Positions 9,523 through 17,727 of a stretch of 64,000 nt of DNA are shown one piece after another. The notes under the pieces were generated by a model. That model did not search any database, was not told the DNA's origin, and saw only the letters and a list, made by a program, of their open reading frames with translations. The DNA is from HXMU1420-13 sp963691715 (lineage in GTDB: Bacteria > Bacteroidota > Rhodothermia > Balneolales > Balneolaceae). The position numbers were made by a program, and so were the translations under genes. The stretch is from assembly GCA_963691715.1 (NCBI GenBank), contig OY829281.1, positions 1,798,001-1,862,000 on the forward strand, written 5' to 3'. The first letter of the stretch is position 1; each line of letters starts with the position of its first letter.

Positions 9523-9604
9523 GTTTATTGATTTCATCCAATAAACTTCAGGCTAAAGTTAATCCATAAATAGCAGAGAGATAAAATATCTATTCAAAAT
9601 AGAT
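9523..9604. terminator. Two short hairpins between convergent recG and typA
   Basis: In the 209-base gap between the recG and typA stops there is an 8-bp stem GTTTATTG/CAATAAAC (9523-9546) and a 7-bp stem ATCTATT/AATAGAT (9588-9604). Both are AT-rich and lack a clean T-run, so they are only weak candidates for termination signals of the two converging transcripts. Confidence 0.25.
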
Positions 9605-9697
9605 CTTAAGAGCAATGCGAATTCAATAACAGCGCTTAGCTATAGAAATTATTCACATCAAGTTTAATTTAAATTATGCGCAATGATGAGATGAAAC

Positions 9698-11512
9698 TTA
9701 AAGTTTCTTCTTCTCTTCTCTTTTTCTTTCGTTATGATCTAGAAATTTTTTTCTAATTCTCAAGCTTTTTGGAGTAACCTCTAACAATTCATCATCACCA
9801 ATAAATTCTATACACTCTTCAAGGCTCATTTTTTTTGCTTGTGATATTTTTACTGAATCTGCTGTCTGTGTAGCTCGATGATTTGTTAAATTCTTCTTCT
9901 TTGCCACGTTAACAATCATATCGTCAGTGCGGTTATTTATACCAACTACCATACCCATATATACAGGATTTCCTGGTTCAACAAAGAATTGACCTCTATC
10001 TTGCACACCTTCTAATGCATACCCTGTAGTATCCCCTTTTTCAAGCGCTATTAAAGCTCCTCGATTTCTTCCTGGAATATCTCCAGCAAATGGTTCATAA
10101 GCGTCAAATTGTTGGTGCATAATTCCAGTACCTCGAGTTTCTGTTAACATTTCTCCGCGGAATCCAATCAATCCTCTAGAAGGCACCCTAAATTCTATTC
10201 TATTATTTTCTCCTTCTTGACTCATCCCTTGCATAATCCCCTTCCGTTTCTGAAGATTATCAATCACTTTGTTACTATAATCAGTGTGCACATCCACAAC
10301 TACTTCTTCAACAGGCTCTTGAGTAATACCATCAACTTCATACATCAATACTTCTGGTCGAGATACTGAAAATTCAAATCCTTCTCTTCTCATTGTTTCT
10401 ATCAAGATCGCCATTTGAAGTTCTCCACGTCCTGACACTTTAAATACATCTGGACTTTCGGTTGGTTCAACTTTCATCGCGACATTAGTACGCACTTCCT
10501 TCATTAAACGATCTTTAATCATGTTTGACGTTACATATTTCCCTTCTAAGCCTGCAAAAGGAGAATTATTGACCCTAAAATACATCGCAATAGTTGGTTT
10601 ATCTAAATCAACATACTCTAGGGGAGTAAGATCTGCAGAAGCAGTTAATGTATCACCAATGTTGACTGAGTCATACCCTGCAAGAGCGACGATATCCCCT
10701 GCATAAGCTTCCTCAACGGGCTCTCTATTCAACCCGTTAAAAGTAAATAATTTAGTAGCACGACCCTTCATTTTTTGTTCACCTAAACCACTAACTAGTG
10801 AAACTTCTTGATTAAGTTTAATATAACCTTGCTCAATACGACCAACTGCAATTCTACCTACATAATCATTCCAATCGATACTGCTAACTAACATCTTAAA
10901 ATTAGCTTCATCTGGTCGATGGGGTTCTGGTACATGCTCAACGATCGTGTCTAATAAAGGGGACAAATTAAGTCCCTCATCTTCTAAATCTATTTTAGCA
11001 ATCCCATCACGGGCAACAGCATAAAGTATGGGAAAATCTAACTGATCATTAGTTGCGTCTAACATTACAAAAAGATCAAAGACCTCGTCTAACACCGCAT
11101 CGGGTCTTGCATCATTTCGATCGATTTTATTAATTACAACGATTGGTTTGTAGCCTAAGCTTAATGATTTCCTTAATACAAATTTTGTTTGTGGTAATGG
11201 CCCTTCTGCCGCATCGACCAATAAAATAACTCCATTTACCATTTTCAGGATTCTTTCAACTTCTCCACCAAAATCTGCATGCCCAGGAGTATCTACAATA
11301 TTGATTTTAGTACCTTTCCAATTTATCGCAGTATTTTTTGAGCTGATAGTGATCCCTCTTTCTTTTTCAAGATCACCAGAGTCCATTACTCTTTCTTCAA
11401 CCTCTTGATTTTCTCTGAAAGTACCACTTTGTTTTAATAACTGGTCAACTAATGTGGTTTTTCCATGGTCGACGTGAGCAATAATAGCTATGTTTCTTAA
11501 ATCTTGATGCAT
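9698..11512 (-). CDS. typA: Translational GTPase TypA/BipA
   Basis: The 604-residue protein starts MHQDLRNIAIIAHVDHGKTT and carries the EF-G-like GTPase motifs RGITI, DTPGHADFGGEVER and NKID. It lacks EF-G domain IV and has the BipA-specific C-terminal domain with GRGELQMAILIETMRREG and RNRGALIALEKGDTTGYAL. The basic tail NERKREEKKKL is usual. TypA is a ribosome-binding GTPase involved in large-subunit assembly and stress adaptation. It appears monocistronic, with a 129-base upstream gap to the GIY-YIG units. Confidence 0.95.
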   Translation of the reverse strand: MHQDLRNIAIIAHVDHGKTTLVDQLLKQSGTFRENQEVEERVMDSGDLEKERGITISSKNTAINWKGTKINIVDTPGHADFGGEVERILKMVNGVILLVDAAEGPLPQTKFVLRKSLSLGYKPIVVINKIDRNDARPDAVLDEVFDLFVMLDATNDQLDFPILYAVARDGIAKIDLEDEGLNLSPLLDTIVEHVPEPHRPDEANFKMLVSSIDWNDYVGRIAVGRIEQGYIKLNQEVSLVSGLGEQKMKGRATKLFTFNGLNREPVEEAYAGDIVALAGYDSVNIGDTLTASADLTPLEYVDLDKPTIAMYFRVNNSPFAGLEGKYVTSNMIKDRLMKEVRTNVAMKVEPTESPDVFKVSGRGELQMAILIETMRREGFEFSVSRPEVLMYEVDGITQEPVEEVVVDVHTDYSNKVIDNLQKRKGIMQGMSQEGENNRIEFRVPSRGLIGFRGEMLTETRGTGIMHQQFDAYEPFAGDIPGRNRGALIALEKGDTTGYALEGVQDRGQFFVEPGNPVYMGMVVGINNRTDDMIVNVAKKKNLTNHRATQTADSVKISQAKKMSLEECIEFIGDDELLEVTPKSLRIRKKFLDHNERKREEKKKL

Positions 11513-11641
11513 ATCAATGGGTAATAAAATTTATAAGCTAGAAATATACGGTTATTTCGTATTTGGTATGATTAATTCCTACATCTTTTTTTGGGGCTGA
11601 AATGTAGAACAAAAACAACTCAAACAATGAGGCTATGAATT

Positions 11642-11866
11642 TTATACATGCAAAACTTCCACAGATTTAAAAAACAATTCCCTACTATATGCCTCAGATC
11701 GAGTTTCGAATTCTTCATAATAATGAAGAACCCATGGACGACGACCTTTCGTGTACCGAACTTTGCCTTTATTGTGCGCTATCAATCGATATTCATTATC
11801 TTTAGTACTCCCATAATAATACGTACCATGACTTTCACTCTTCAATATGTAGGCTACATATTTCAT
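11642..11866 (-). CDS. Small GIY-YIG nuclease-like protein, distal copy
   Basis: The 74-codon core begins MKYVAYILKSESHGTYYYGS. It keeps the GIY-YIG features: the two strands with YVAYI and TYYYG, the Arg of YRLIAHNKGK, the His/Asn that follow, and a Glu in YEEFETRSEA. It is near-identical to the proximal copy except that the last residues diverge (VEVLHV against VEGYRFLKSQHVI). An upstream ATG at 12001 gives a 119-residue form whose first 45 codons read through a tRNA-Ser 3' fragment and a hairpin; I prefer the core start because the proximal copy can use only that one. Function is probably a mobile-element or homing-type nuclease, unproven. Confidence 0.75.
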   Translation of the reverse strand: MKYVAYILKSESHGTYYYGSTKDNEYRLIAHNKGKVRYTKGRRPWVLHYYEEFETRSEAYSRELFFKSVEVLHV

Positions 11867-11869
11867 AAT

Positions 11870-11899
11870 AAAAAAACCTAGGCTCAGAAAGCTAGGGTT
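11870..11899 (-). terminator. Hairpin with T-run, distal unit
   Basis: On the minus strand an imperfect stem (AACCCTAGCT against AGCCTAGGTT) is followed by a run of seven T directly before the nuclease ATG. It looks like the tRNA terminator copied along with the unit. The stem differs in sequence from that of the proximal copy while still pairing. Confidence 0.5.
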
Positions 11900-11924
11900 T
11901 GATTTTACATTGGCTTTGACTTTG

Positions 11925-11979
11925 CGGAGAGGGAGGGATTCTCCCATAGGGATGCCTTTGGCAGAACCCTCGTTACCTA
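11925..11979 (-). pseudogene. Broken tRNA-Ser 3' fragment with a replaced T-loop
   Basis: The minus strand shows the acceptor 3' arm and T-stem of the neighbouring tRNA-Ser, plus part of the variable arm. The T-loop CG is replaced by 24 bases (11941-11964) that can form two small hairpins, GCC-AAA-GGC and CCC-TAT-GGG. There is no 5' half, so it cannot be a working tRNA. Confidence 0.85.
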
Positions 11980-11990
11980 GTTCGATTTGT

Positions 11991-12236
11991 TTAAATAACA
12001 TGTTGGGATTTCAAAAACCGATACCCTTCCACAGATTTAAAAAACAATTCCCTACTATATGCCTCAGATCGAGTTTCGAATTCTTCATAATAATGAAGAA
12101 CCCATGGACGACGACCTTTCGTGTAACGAACTTTGCCTTTATTGTGCGCAATCAATCGATATTCAATATCTTTAGTACTCCCATAATAATACGTACCATG
12201 GCTTTCACTCTTCAATATGTAGGCTACATATTTCAT
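11991..12236 (-). CDS. Small GIY-YIG nuclease-like protein, proximal copy
   Basis: The 81-residue protein begins MKYVAYILKSESHGTYYYGS. It has the same GIY-YIG residues as the distal copy, differing at a single position in the core (KDIEYRL against KDNEYRL). Single-domain GIY-YIG proteins of this size (UPF0213/YhbQ-like) are common and their role is mostly unknown. It starts 58 bases downstream of the tRNA-Ser 3' end, just after a terminator-like hairpin, so it would be expressed by read-through from the tRNA. Its stop overlaps the possible long start (12001) of the distal copy. Confidence 0.8.
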   Translation of the reverse strand: MKYVAYILKSESHGTYYYGSTKDIEYRLIAHNKGKVRYTKGRRPWVLHYYEEFETRSEAYSRELFFKSVEGYRFLKSQHVI

Positions 12237-12327
12237 AATAAAAAACCCTAGGCTCGAAAAGCTAAGGTTTGATTTTACATTGGCTTTGACTTTGCGGAGA
12301 GGGAGGGATTCGAACCCTCGTTACCTA
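12026..12327 (-). repeat. Proximal copy of tRNA-Ser 3'-end/GIY-YIG tandem unit
   Basis: This copy runs from the variable arm of the intact tRNA-Ser through the acceptor end, a 58-base spacer with hairpin, and the nuclease gene. It matches 11656-11979. The boundary of similarity lies inside the tRNA gene, so the duplication carried the tRNA 3' part but not its 5' half. Confidence 0.9.
12240..12269 (-). terminator. Hairpin with T-run after tRNA-Ser
   Basis: Minus-strand stem AACCTTAG/CTAGGGTT with a short loop is followed by six T, about 25 bases after the tRNA 3' end and immediately before the GIY-YIG start codon. It is a plausible terminator of the tRNA transcript that also gates expression of the nuclease gene. 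Confidence 0.5.
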
Positions 12328-12383
12328 TTTCTAGATAAACTCCCTTAGCAGGGGAGCGCTTTCAGCCACTCAGCCACCTCTCC
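12295..12383 (-). tRNA. tRNA-Ser (anticodon GCT)
   Basis: The minus strand folds as a class II tRNA of 89 bases: acceptor GGAGAGG paired with CCTCTCC, discriminator G, anticodon stem-loop CTCCC-CTGCTAA-GGGAG giving anticodon GCT (reads AGC/AGU), a long variable arm and the T-arm GAGGG-TTCGAAT-CCCTC. CCA is not encoded. Its 3' part is duplicated downstream with a GIY-YIG gene. Confidence 0.95.
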
Positions 12384-12441
12384 GAAAGAATCACAAATAT
12401 ACGGTGGTTCATAGGTCTAAGCAATGGGGATTAAGAATAAA

Positions 12442-12996
12442 TTAATCGTCAATCACATAAATTTGAGCAAGATTTCTTCCTACTTGCGCGTAATCTAATC
12501 CATAACCAAGCACAAACTTATTTGGAATTTCAAACCCAACATAATCGATTTGAATGTTATGCTGAGTCGCTTCCTTTTTATGTAATAATGTTACAACTTT
12601 TACTGATGCTGGTTGGTATTCTTCCATTCTCTTCATCATATAGTTCATAGACAAGCCTGTATCAACGATATCTTCAACTAAAATCACATGCCTATCTTTT
12701 AGTTTGGCATCAATATGTTTTAGTTCCTTCACATTTCCAGATGATACCTTTTCATCCCCATAACTACTCAACTTCATAAAATCTACTTCACAAGAAATTG
12801 TAACATTTCGCATTAAATCTGCTAGAAAAATATATGACCCATTTAAAATACCTATAAATATGGGCTTCAAGTCTTTATATTCATTATCAATTTGTTCGCC
12901 TAGCAAAGACAATCGAGCATCGATTTGATCTTTATCAATAAATACCTTGAAGACTTCTCCATTACATTCGACTTTATCTGGTAAATAGAAACTCAT
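12442..12996 (-). CDS. hpt: Hypoxanthine phosphoribosyltransferase
   Basis: The 184-residue purine-salvage enzyme joins hypoxanthine or guanine to PRPP. It has the PRPP-binding motif VILVEDIVDTGLSM and the family segments LNGSYIFLADLMR and FVLGYGLDYAQ near the C-terminus that close over the base. It is the third gene of a birA-tilS-hpt string and overlaps tilS by four bases, an arrangement (tilS-hpt) that is widespread in bacteria. Confidence 0.92.
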   Translation of the reverse strand: MSFYLPDKVECNGEVFKVFIDKDQIDARLSLLGEQIDNEYKDLKPIFIGILNGSYIFLADLMRNVTISCEVDFMKLSSYGDEKVSSGNVKELKHIDAKLKDRHVILVEDIVDTGLSMNYMMKRMEEYQPASVKVVTLLHKKEATQHNIQIDYVGFEIPNKFVLGYGLDYAQVGRNLAQIYVIDD

Positions 12997-14330
12997 AGCT
13001 TAATTTTTGAGATACTCAGTATTTTTTCATTTGTTTGAGTAACTTTTAATAATTCAGATATACAACCATCTTCCCCATTAATGGCGGTTTCTGGGTATAA
13101 AACTGCACAGATAGTACCACCAGAATCTGTTAATATCAAAGTTTCTCCTCGATTAGCGGGATTTATTTTCCTATTAGTTAGATGATCAGATATTTTTTGA
13201 CTTCCCCTCATCCCAAAAGGCTGGAATTTATCCCCTGATTTCCATTTACGAATGAATATCGGCCATCTAATATTAGCTATTGAGATTGTCAAATTTGAAT
13301 TCGGTTCATTAGATTTTATTGCTAACTCCCATCCTCCATGTGAGATTTTTTGATTCAATTCTGATTCTTGGATAGCAAGAGAATGATATGTAATTTCATT
13401 TCTCTTGATTGATAATTTTCCACGACCTTTAACCAAACTAAACTTATCGGTTAGTGGAAGTATTTTACCTGTTTGGCTTTCAATCAATTTCACAGCTTCA
13501 GATAGATGACCCTTCGTACATATATAACCTGTAGCAGTAAAAATGAATTCTTTTAGTAAAGAGGCTTTTAATTCTAAAGAGAATTTTTCCATTTCTACTG
13601 TTTCAATAGATTCATTTTCAACTATTTTATCTAAAATGAAATTAAGTATTTCATTTGATATTTCTGCTTTCTTCCCAACTTGCTCAAGATTAATCATCCA
13701 GCCTGGAAAGAACTTTTCAAAAATAGGAAAGACAACATTTCTTAAGGCGTTTCGAGCATATTTATTTGATTCATTCGAAGAATCTTGTCGATAGGGAATA
13801 GATTCGTTATCACAAAATTTTATTATTTCATTTTTTGAATAATGCAATAACGGTCTAAAAATTTCTCCATTCCATAGCTGTAACCCTTTCCAGCTTGTAA
13901 ATCCTCCACCTCTTAGTAATTTACTAAGTATTGTTTCAATCTGGTCATCACTATGATGTGCTACTACAATTCCACGAGCATTGTGTTCTTTTTTCAAAGC
14001 TCGAAAAATTTGATATCTCTCATTTCGGGCCCAATCTTGGAAATTACCTGTTAATTTCTCCTTTTCTAATCTAATCGTGCAACATTCAAAGCCCCACATA
14101 AAAGCCATATCTTCAACAAATTTTTGGTCGGCATCACTTTCTAAACCTCTCATTTTATAATTAATATGAACTACAAATACCGGTATTTTGGATTTATAAA
14201 ACAGATATAACAAAGCCATTGAGTCCGGCCCTCCGCTAACCCCTAAAATCAAAATTCCACCCTTAGGGAAAACTAATTTATAATCTTCCTTAATTTGATT
14301 CTGAATCAATCTGAATTCGGACTTGCTCAT
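12993..14330 (-). CDS. tilS: tRNA(Ile)-lysidine synthase
   Basis: The 445-residue N-type ATP pyrophosphatase modifies C34 of the CAU-anticodon tRNA-Ile to lysidine so that it reads AUA. The PP-loop is GVSGGPDSMALLY near residue 30, followed by HHSDDQIETILSKLLRGGG, a TilS signature. The C-terminal substrate-binding domain includes RKWKSGDKFQPFGMRGSQKISDHL. It overlaps the 3' end of birA by 41 bases and hpt by four. The 41-base overlap is longer than usual, but no later Met start keeps the PP-loop domain whole. Confidence 0.93.
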   Translation of the reverse strand: MSKSEFRLIQNQIKEDYKLVFPKGGILILGVSGGPDSMALLYLFYKSKIPVFVVHINYKMRGLESDADQKFVEDMAFMWGFECCTIRLEKEKLTGNFQDWARNERYQIFRALKKEHNARGIVVAHHSDDQIETILSKLLRGGGFTSWKGLQLWNGEIFRPLLHYSKNEIIKFCDNESIPYRQDSSNESNKYARNALRNVVFPIFEKFFPGWMINLEQVGKKAEISNEILNFILDKIVENESIETVEMEKFSLELKASLLKEFIFTATGYICTKGHLSEAVKLIESQTGKILPLTDKFSLVKGRGKLSIKRNEITYHSLAIQESELNQKISHGGWELAIKSNEPNSNLTISIANIRWPIFIRKWKSGDKFQPFGMRGSQKISDHLTNRKINPANRGETLILTDSGGTICAVLYPETAINGEDGCISELLKVTQTNEKILSISKIKL

Positions 14331-15084
14331 ATGAAAAAATATTCACTTCAAGATCCTTATTCAATACCAACAGCTGCCCTTTTTCATTTATCCCTAGAAA
14401 TTTAAATACTCCCTCTTTTTCTTGATGATTAATCAAAAGTTTAATCCACATACCATAGCCTATTAATTTTTTATTTATCCTTTTTACCAATTCAGCGTTC
14501 GTTGTTAACCATAGTTGATAATAATACTCAATTCTTGAAAGTATACGAGCTAAAAGTATTTCCCTAATTACATCTTTACCTAAAATCTTTTTTATAGATG
14601 TAGCTTTACCATGAATTGATTCCTCAAAAAGAATCTGGTTCACATTTAATCCTACACCAACAATTGCCCTATCTAATTTATTTCCATTAAAAATGGTCTC
14701 TGTCAGAATCCCAGCTATTTTAGAATTATTATATAAAATATCATTAGGCCATTTCAGCCTTAACGACTTCTTTGTTTGTTCTTCAATGATTTCAATTATA
14801 GCTAAGGAGACTGCAAGCGTCAAAACAGTGAGTTTTTCACCACTTTTTGGTTCAAAAATTAATGAAAAAGTGAGATTTGCCCCTGCATCAGAATTCCATT
14901 GATTTTTATACTGCCCTCTACCTTTGAATTGATTCTCTGCGAGTATTATGGTGCCGTGTTTTGAACTATCTCTCTCTAAATTTTTTGCAAATGTATTGGT
15001 TGAATTCAACCTTTCAAAAAAAAAGAGATCTCTACCTAGCCATGTAGTAGAAATCTCTTTGTCAAATAATTTGGTATTAAACAA
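14290..15084 (-). CDS. birA: Biotin--[acetyl-CoA-carboxylase] ligase
   Basis: The 264-residue protein is a class I biotin ligase with no N-terminal DNA-binding domain. The biotinyl-AMP loop is seen as GRGQYKNQWNSDAGANLTFS and the core continues with LRLKWPNDILYNNSKIAGIL and GVGLNVNQ. It attaches biotin to acetyl-CoA carboxylase carrier protein. Lacking the HTH, it should not repress biotin genes. It lies five bases downstream of the small glycogen-binding-domain gene and overlaps tilS. Confidence 0.92.
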   Translation of the reverse strand: MFNTKLFDKEISTTWLGRDLFFFERLNSTNTFAKNLERDSSKHGTIILAENQFKGRGQYKNQWNSDAGANLTFSLIFEPKSGEKLTVLTLAVSLAIIEIIEEQTKKSLRLKWPNDILYNNSKIAGILTETIFNGNKLDRAIVGVGLNVNQILFEESIHGKATSIKKILGKDVIREILLARILSRIEYYYQLWLTTNAELVKRINKKLIGYGMWIKLLINHQEKEGVFKFLGINEKGQLLVLNKDLEVNIFSYEQVRIQIDSESN

Positions 15085-15089
15085 AACAA

Positions 15090-15389
15090 TTATTTGCCTA
15101 CAATTACTACCGAGTCTTCAGTGCCAAAAACATTTGGTACATAAGCATCGGCTTTGTAATCATTTTCCCATTTTTCTCCATCAATCAAATACTTAAATTT
15201 GTACTCAGATTCTGGCTTCAGCCTGACTTCAGTGATAAATTCGCCATCCTTTTTTGTTAATAGGGTAGAGGTTGTATCCCAATTGTTGAAATCCCCAACT
15301 AGGGCTACTTCTTTATTAACAATTTCAGACGGTACAGAAAATGTGACTTTGCAAATGGTTCTTTTAGGGGTGAATTTCTTGTTAAGCAT
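15090..15389 (-). CDS. Stand-alone glycogen-binding (AMPK-beta/CBM48-like) domain protein
   Basis: The 99-residue protein is little more than one isoamylase-N/AMPK-beta-type domain. It shows KVTFSVPSEIVNKEVALVGDF, then NNWD, and the later KYLIDGEKWEND, the conserved carbohydrate-surface residues of this family. Such single-domain proteins are frequent in Bacteroidota and their partner is generally unknown. It has no signal peptide, so it should be cytoplasmic. It is followed five bases later by birA. A LacI-operator-like site lies about 150 bases upstream. Confidence 0.8.
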   Translation of the reverse strand: MLNKKFTPKRTICKVTFSVPSEIVNKEVALVGDFNNWDTTSTLLTKKDGEFITEVRLKPESEYKFKYLIDGEKWENDYKADAYVPNVFGTEDSVVIVGK

Positions 15390-15535
15390 CGTAAAAATGA
15401 AATTATTGTATTAAAAAAACAAAAATACCTCTACTTTTTAGCTAAAACAATTATATCTCATAAATTAATTATTTGTTAATTGTTTTTTTCTTATTTATTA
15501 AGGTTTACCAAGTTTTTTCTTAGGATATTGAATAG

Positions 15536-15550
15536 TGAAAGCGTTTTCCA
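15536..15550. promoter_or_regulatory. cre/LacI-family-like operator candidate
   Basis: The sequence TGAAAGCGTTTTCCA contains the near-palindromic core GAAAGCGTTTTC with a central CG, and fits the Gram-positive cre consensus at 13 of 14 positions by my count. It lies in the 215-base gap after ptsI and upstream of the glycogen-binding-domain gene. A chance match in one site is possible. Confidence 0.3.
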
Positions 15551-15604
15551 GTTAAACAGTTCATCATTCATTTAAATTTAAACTAAATTATTAAATCCAG
15601 TTAA

Positions 15605-17317
15605 TTACGAAAAAAGCGCTTTGTAAATTATATTTACTTCCTCAGTAGTAGAGCTATTCATTACTTTTTGAGCGAGTTCCCTGAATTTTTTTTCTGAATG
15701 TGATGAAAGTAAATGCTTAATTTTAGGAATACTATGTGGTGACATGCTTAGCTCATTCACTCCCATTCCAATCAATGTTGCTGCACCTATTTGATCTGCA
15801 GCAAGTTCACCACATACTGACAATTGAATACTAGCTTTTTTTGCTGAATACACCGTCTGATAAATTAATTGCCAAACAGCAGGATGAGTATGTTTGTATA
15901 GTGAACAAATGCGTTCATTGCCCCGATCAACAGCTAATGCATATTGAGTAAGATCGTTTGTGCCAATACTAAAAAAATCTACTTCTTTGGCAAAATGACT
16001 AGCTAAAAGTGCTACACTGGGTACTTCTACCATAATTCCCAACTTTACATATTTATCGTAAAGAATTCCTTCTTTATCTAGTCCATTTTGGACTTCTATA
16101 ATAATTGACTTTACTTCTTTAATCTCTGGAATATTTGTAATCATAGGAACTAAAATCTGAATTCTACCCATATACTTTCCAGAAACTGATAGTATTGCCT
16201 TAAGCTGCTCTACTAACATCTCCCTTTCATCTAGCAACATTCTTATACCTCGCCAGCCTAAAAATGGATTATCTTCATCTTCAGATTTAACCTTTAGTTT
16301 ATCGCCACCCGCATCAAATAAACGGATGGTACATACTCCTGAAGATTTTTCAAGGATTTGATCATAGAATTTATATTGCTCCTCAAAACTACTTTTTTCT
16401 AAACTTCCGTATAAAAGAGCTTCCGTTCGTAATAACCCAATACCTTCTGCACCGCTTTTTTTTACTTGGTCTAATTCTTGAACGAATTCAATATTAGCTC
16501 GCAAATGAAAATTAAAACCATCTGTAGTAAGTGACTGCTCTTTTATTTTAGATCGATCTTTCTTAACTCTGAATAACTCTTTTACTTTTGTTTTATAATC
16601 ATTTAATGTCGATACTTTAGGATTAAATATTATGGCTCCTTTGTTGGAATCGACAATTGCTTGTTCAGAATTTTTACCAACAAAAACAGCATTTTTTGCA
16701 CTTACAACACATGGTATATTTAGGGATTGAGCAATGATGGTGGCATGTGAAGTTAATCCACCTTTATCCATAACTAAGGCAGAAATTCCCTGATCATAAT
16801 AAGCTACTAAATCAGTTGGGCTAATTTCTTTAACTATCAGAATTGAGCCTTTTGGAATTTTTTGTTGTTTTCCCCGATCATGGGAAAGCTCAATAAGTCG
16901 ATCTCTGATATTCTCTAAATCAACGATTCGTTGTTTAAATACCACAGAATTACTTTCTCTTAACCTTTCAATAAAATGGCCAAAAGTTTTATGTATGGCA
17001 TATTCAATACTGTAACGTTCACCTTCAATGAGGTGATTTATTTTTGCTTCAATATCAACATCGGTTACGATGTGTTTTTGTGCTTCTAATATTTCTTTAG
17101 TTGCGCTATCAAGATTTACAGATAATTGTTCAACTTCTTCTAGAAATAATTTTTTTGCTGTACTAAATCTTTTTTGATGAGGTCTAACTTGAATTGACCT
17201 TATTTTTTTTACTGAAATCGCAAGATTCGCATTATCAATTACCCAAACTGGTCCAATAGCAATTCCTTCATTACTGGCTTGACCATATATTATTTGCTCA
17301 TTTAGGTCTCTTTCCAT
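15605..17317 (-). CDS. ptsI: PTS enzyme I (phosphoenolpyruvate-protein phosphotransferase)
   Basis: The 570-residue protein takes phosphate from PEP and passes it to HPr. The phospho-His motif is GGLTSHATIIAQS at about residue 190; the PEP-binding barrel contains EGIGLLRTE, RLFDAGGDK, NPFLGWRGIR and SIGTNDLTQYALAVDR, ending with the active-site Cys segment SVCGELAAD. All key residues are present, so it should be active. It follows ptsH by two bases in the same operon. No sugar-specific EIIB/EIIC gene is visible in this window. Confidence 0.95.
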   Translation of the reverse strand: MERDLNEQIIYGQASNEGIAIGPVWVIDNANLAISVKKIRSIQVRPHQKRFSTAKKLFLEEVEQLSVNLDSATKEILEAQKHIVTDVDIEAKINHLIEGERYSIEYAIHKTFGHFIERLRESNSVVFKQRIVDLENIRDRLIELSHDRGKQQKIPKGSILIVKEISPTDLVAYYDQGISALVMDKGGLTSHATIIAQSLNIPCVVSAKNAVFVGKNSEQAIVDSNKGAIIFNPKVSTLNDYKTKVKELFRVKKDRSKIKEQSLTTDGFNFHLRANIEFVQELDQVKKSGAEGIGLLRTEALLYGSLEKSSFEEQYKFYDQILEKSSGVCTIRLFDAGGDKLKVKSEDEDNPFLGWRGIRMLLDEREMLVEQLKAILSVSGKYMGRIQILVPMITNIPEIKEVKSIIIEVQNGLDKEGILYDKYVKLGIMVEVPSVALLASHFAKEVDFFSIGTNDLTQYALAVDRGNERICSLYKHTHPAVWQLIYQTVYSAKKASIQLSVCGELAADQIGAATLIGMGVNELSMSPHSIPKIKHLLSSHSEKKFRELAQKVMNSSTTEEVNIIYKALFS

Positions 17318-17319
17318 TT

Positions 17320-17592
17320 CTATTCGTCAACTGCACCAAATTTATTTTCCACTAAATCAATAATTGCAGACATAGCTTCTTCTTCATCTGGCCCTGAAAC
17401 TTCAAACATTAATTCAGCTCCCTGCTCTGCTGCTAGAGTCATTACCCCAAGAATACTTTTACCATTCACTCTATAACCATACATATGGATATAAAAATCT
17501 GATTTAAAACTTCCAGCAAGCTTCACTAGTGTAGATGAAGGTCTTGCATGTAGACCTGAACTATTTTTTATGGTAACTGTTTTTTTGATCAT
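17320..17592 (-). CDS. ptsH: Phosphocarrier protein HPr
   Basis: The 90-residue protein has the HPr fold with the phosphorylatable His in SSGLHARPSS and a Ser in the regulatory segment GKSILGVMTLAA, matching the Ser46 site used by HPr kinase in other bacteria. Both sites appear intact, so it could serve both phosphotransfer and regulation. It is directly upstream of ptsI with two bases between the genes. Confidence 0.95.
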   Translation of the reverse strand: MIKKTVTIKNSSGLHARPSSTLVKLAGSFKSDFYIHMYGYRVNGKSILGVMTLAAEQGAELMFEVSGPDEEEAMSAIIDLVENKFGAVDE

Positions 17593-17727
17593 GTATTTAT
17601 ATTATGCGAAGTCTGTAAATAATACAAGAATTTGTAAAAAATTGATTTCTATACTATGTATTTTTTTATGGGTTTAAACTAACCCTTTCTTTTATCTTTA
17701 TTACCTTTATTAATCTAATATTTTAAA

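Larger units (their letters stand above)
11656..11979 (-). repeat. Distal copy of tRNA-Ser 3'-end/GIY-YIG tandem unit
   Basis: This stretch matches 12026-12327 almost base for base, apart from a handful of substitutions and a 24-base sequence at 11941-11964 standing where the proximal copy has only CG. The offset between copies is 370 bases over the nuclease gene and 348 beyond the insertion. The unit contains, in transcription order, the tRNA T-arm and acceptor, a hairpin with T-run, and the GIY-YIG gene. Confidence 0.9.

Noticed and set aside
11648..12251. Two plus-strand open frames across the GIY-YIG units
   Set aside because: They are antisense shadows of the duplicated nuclease genes; their similarity to each other only reflects the DNA repeat.
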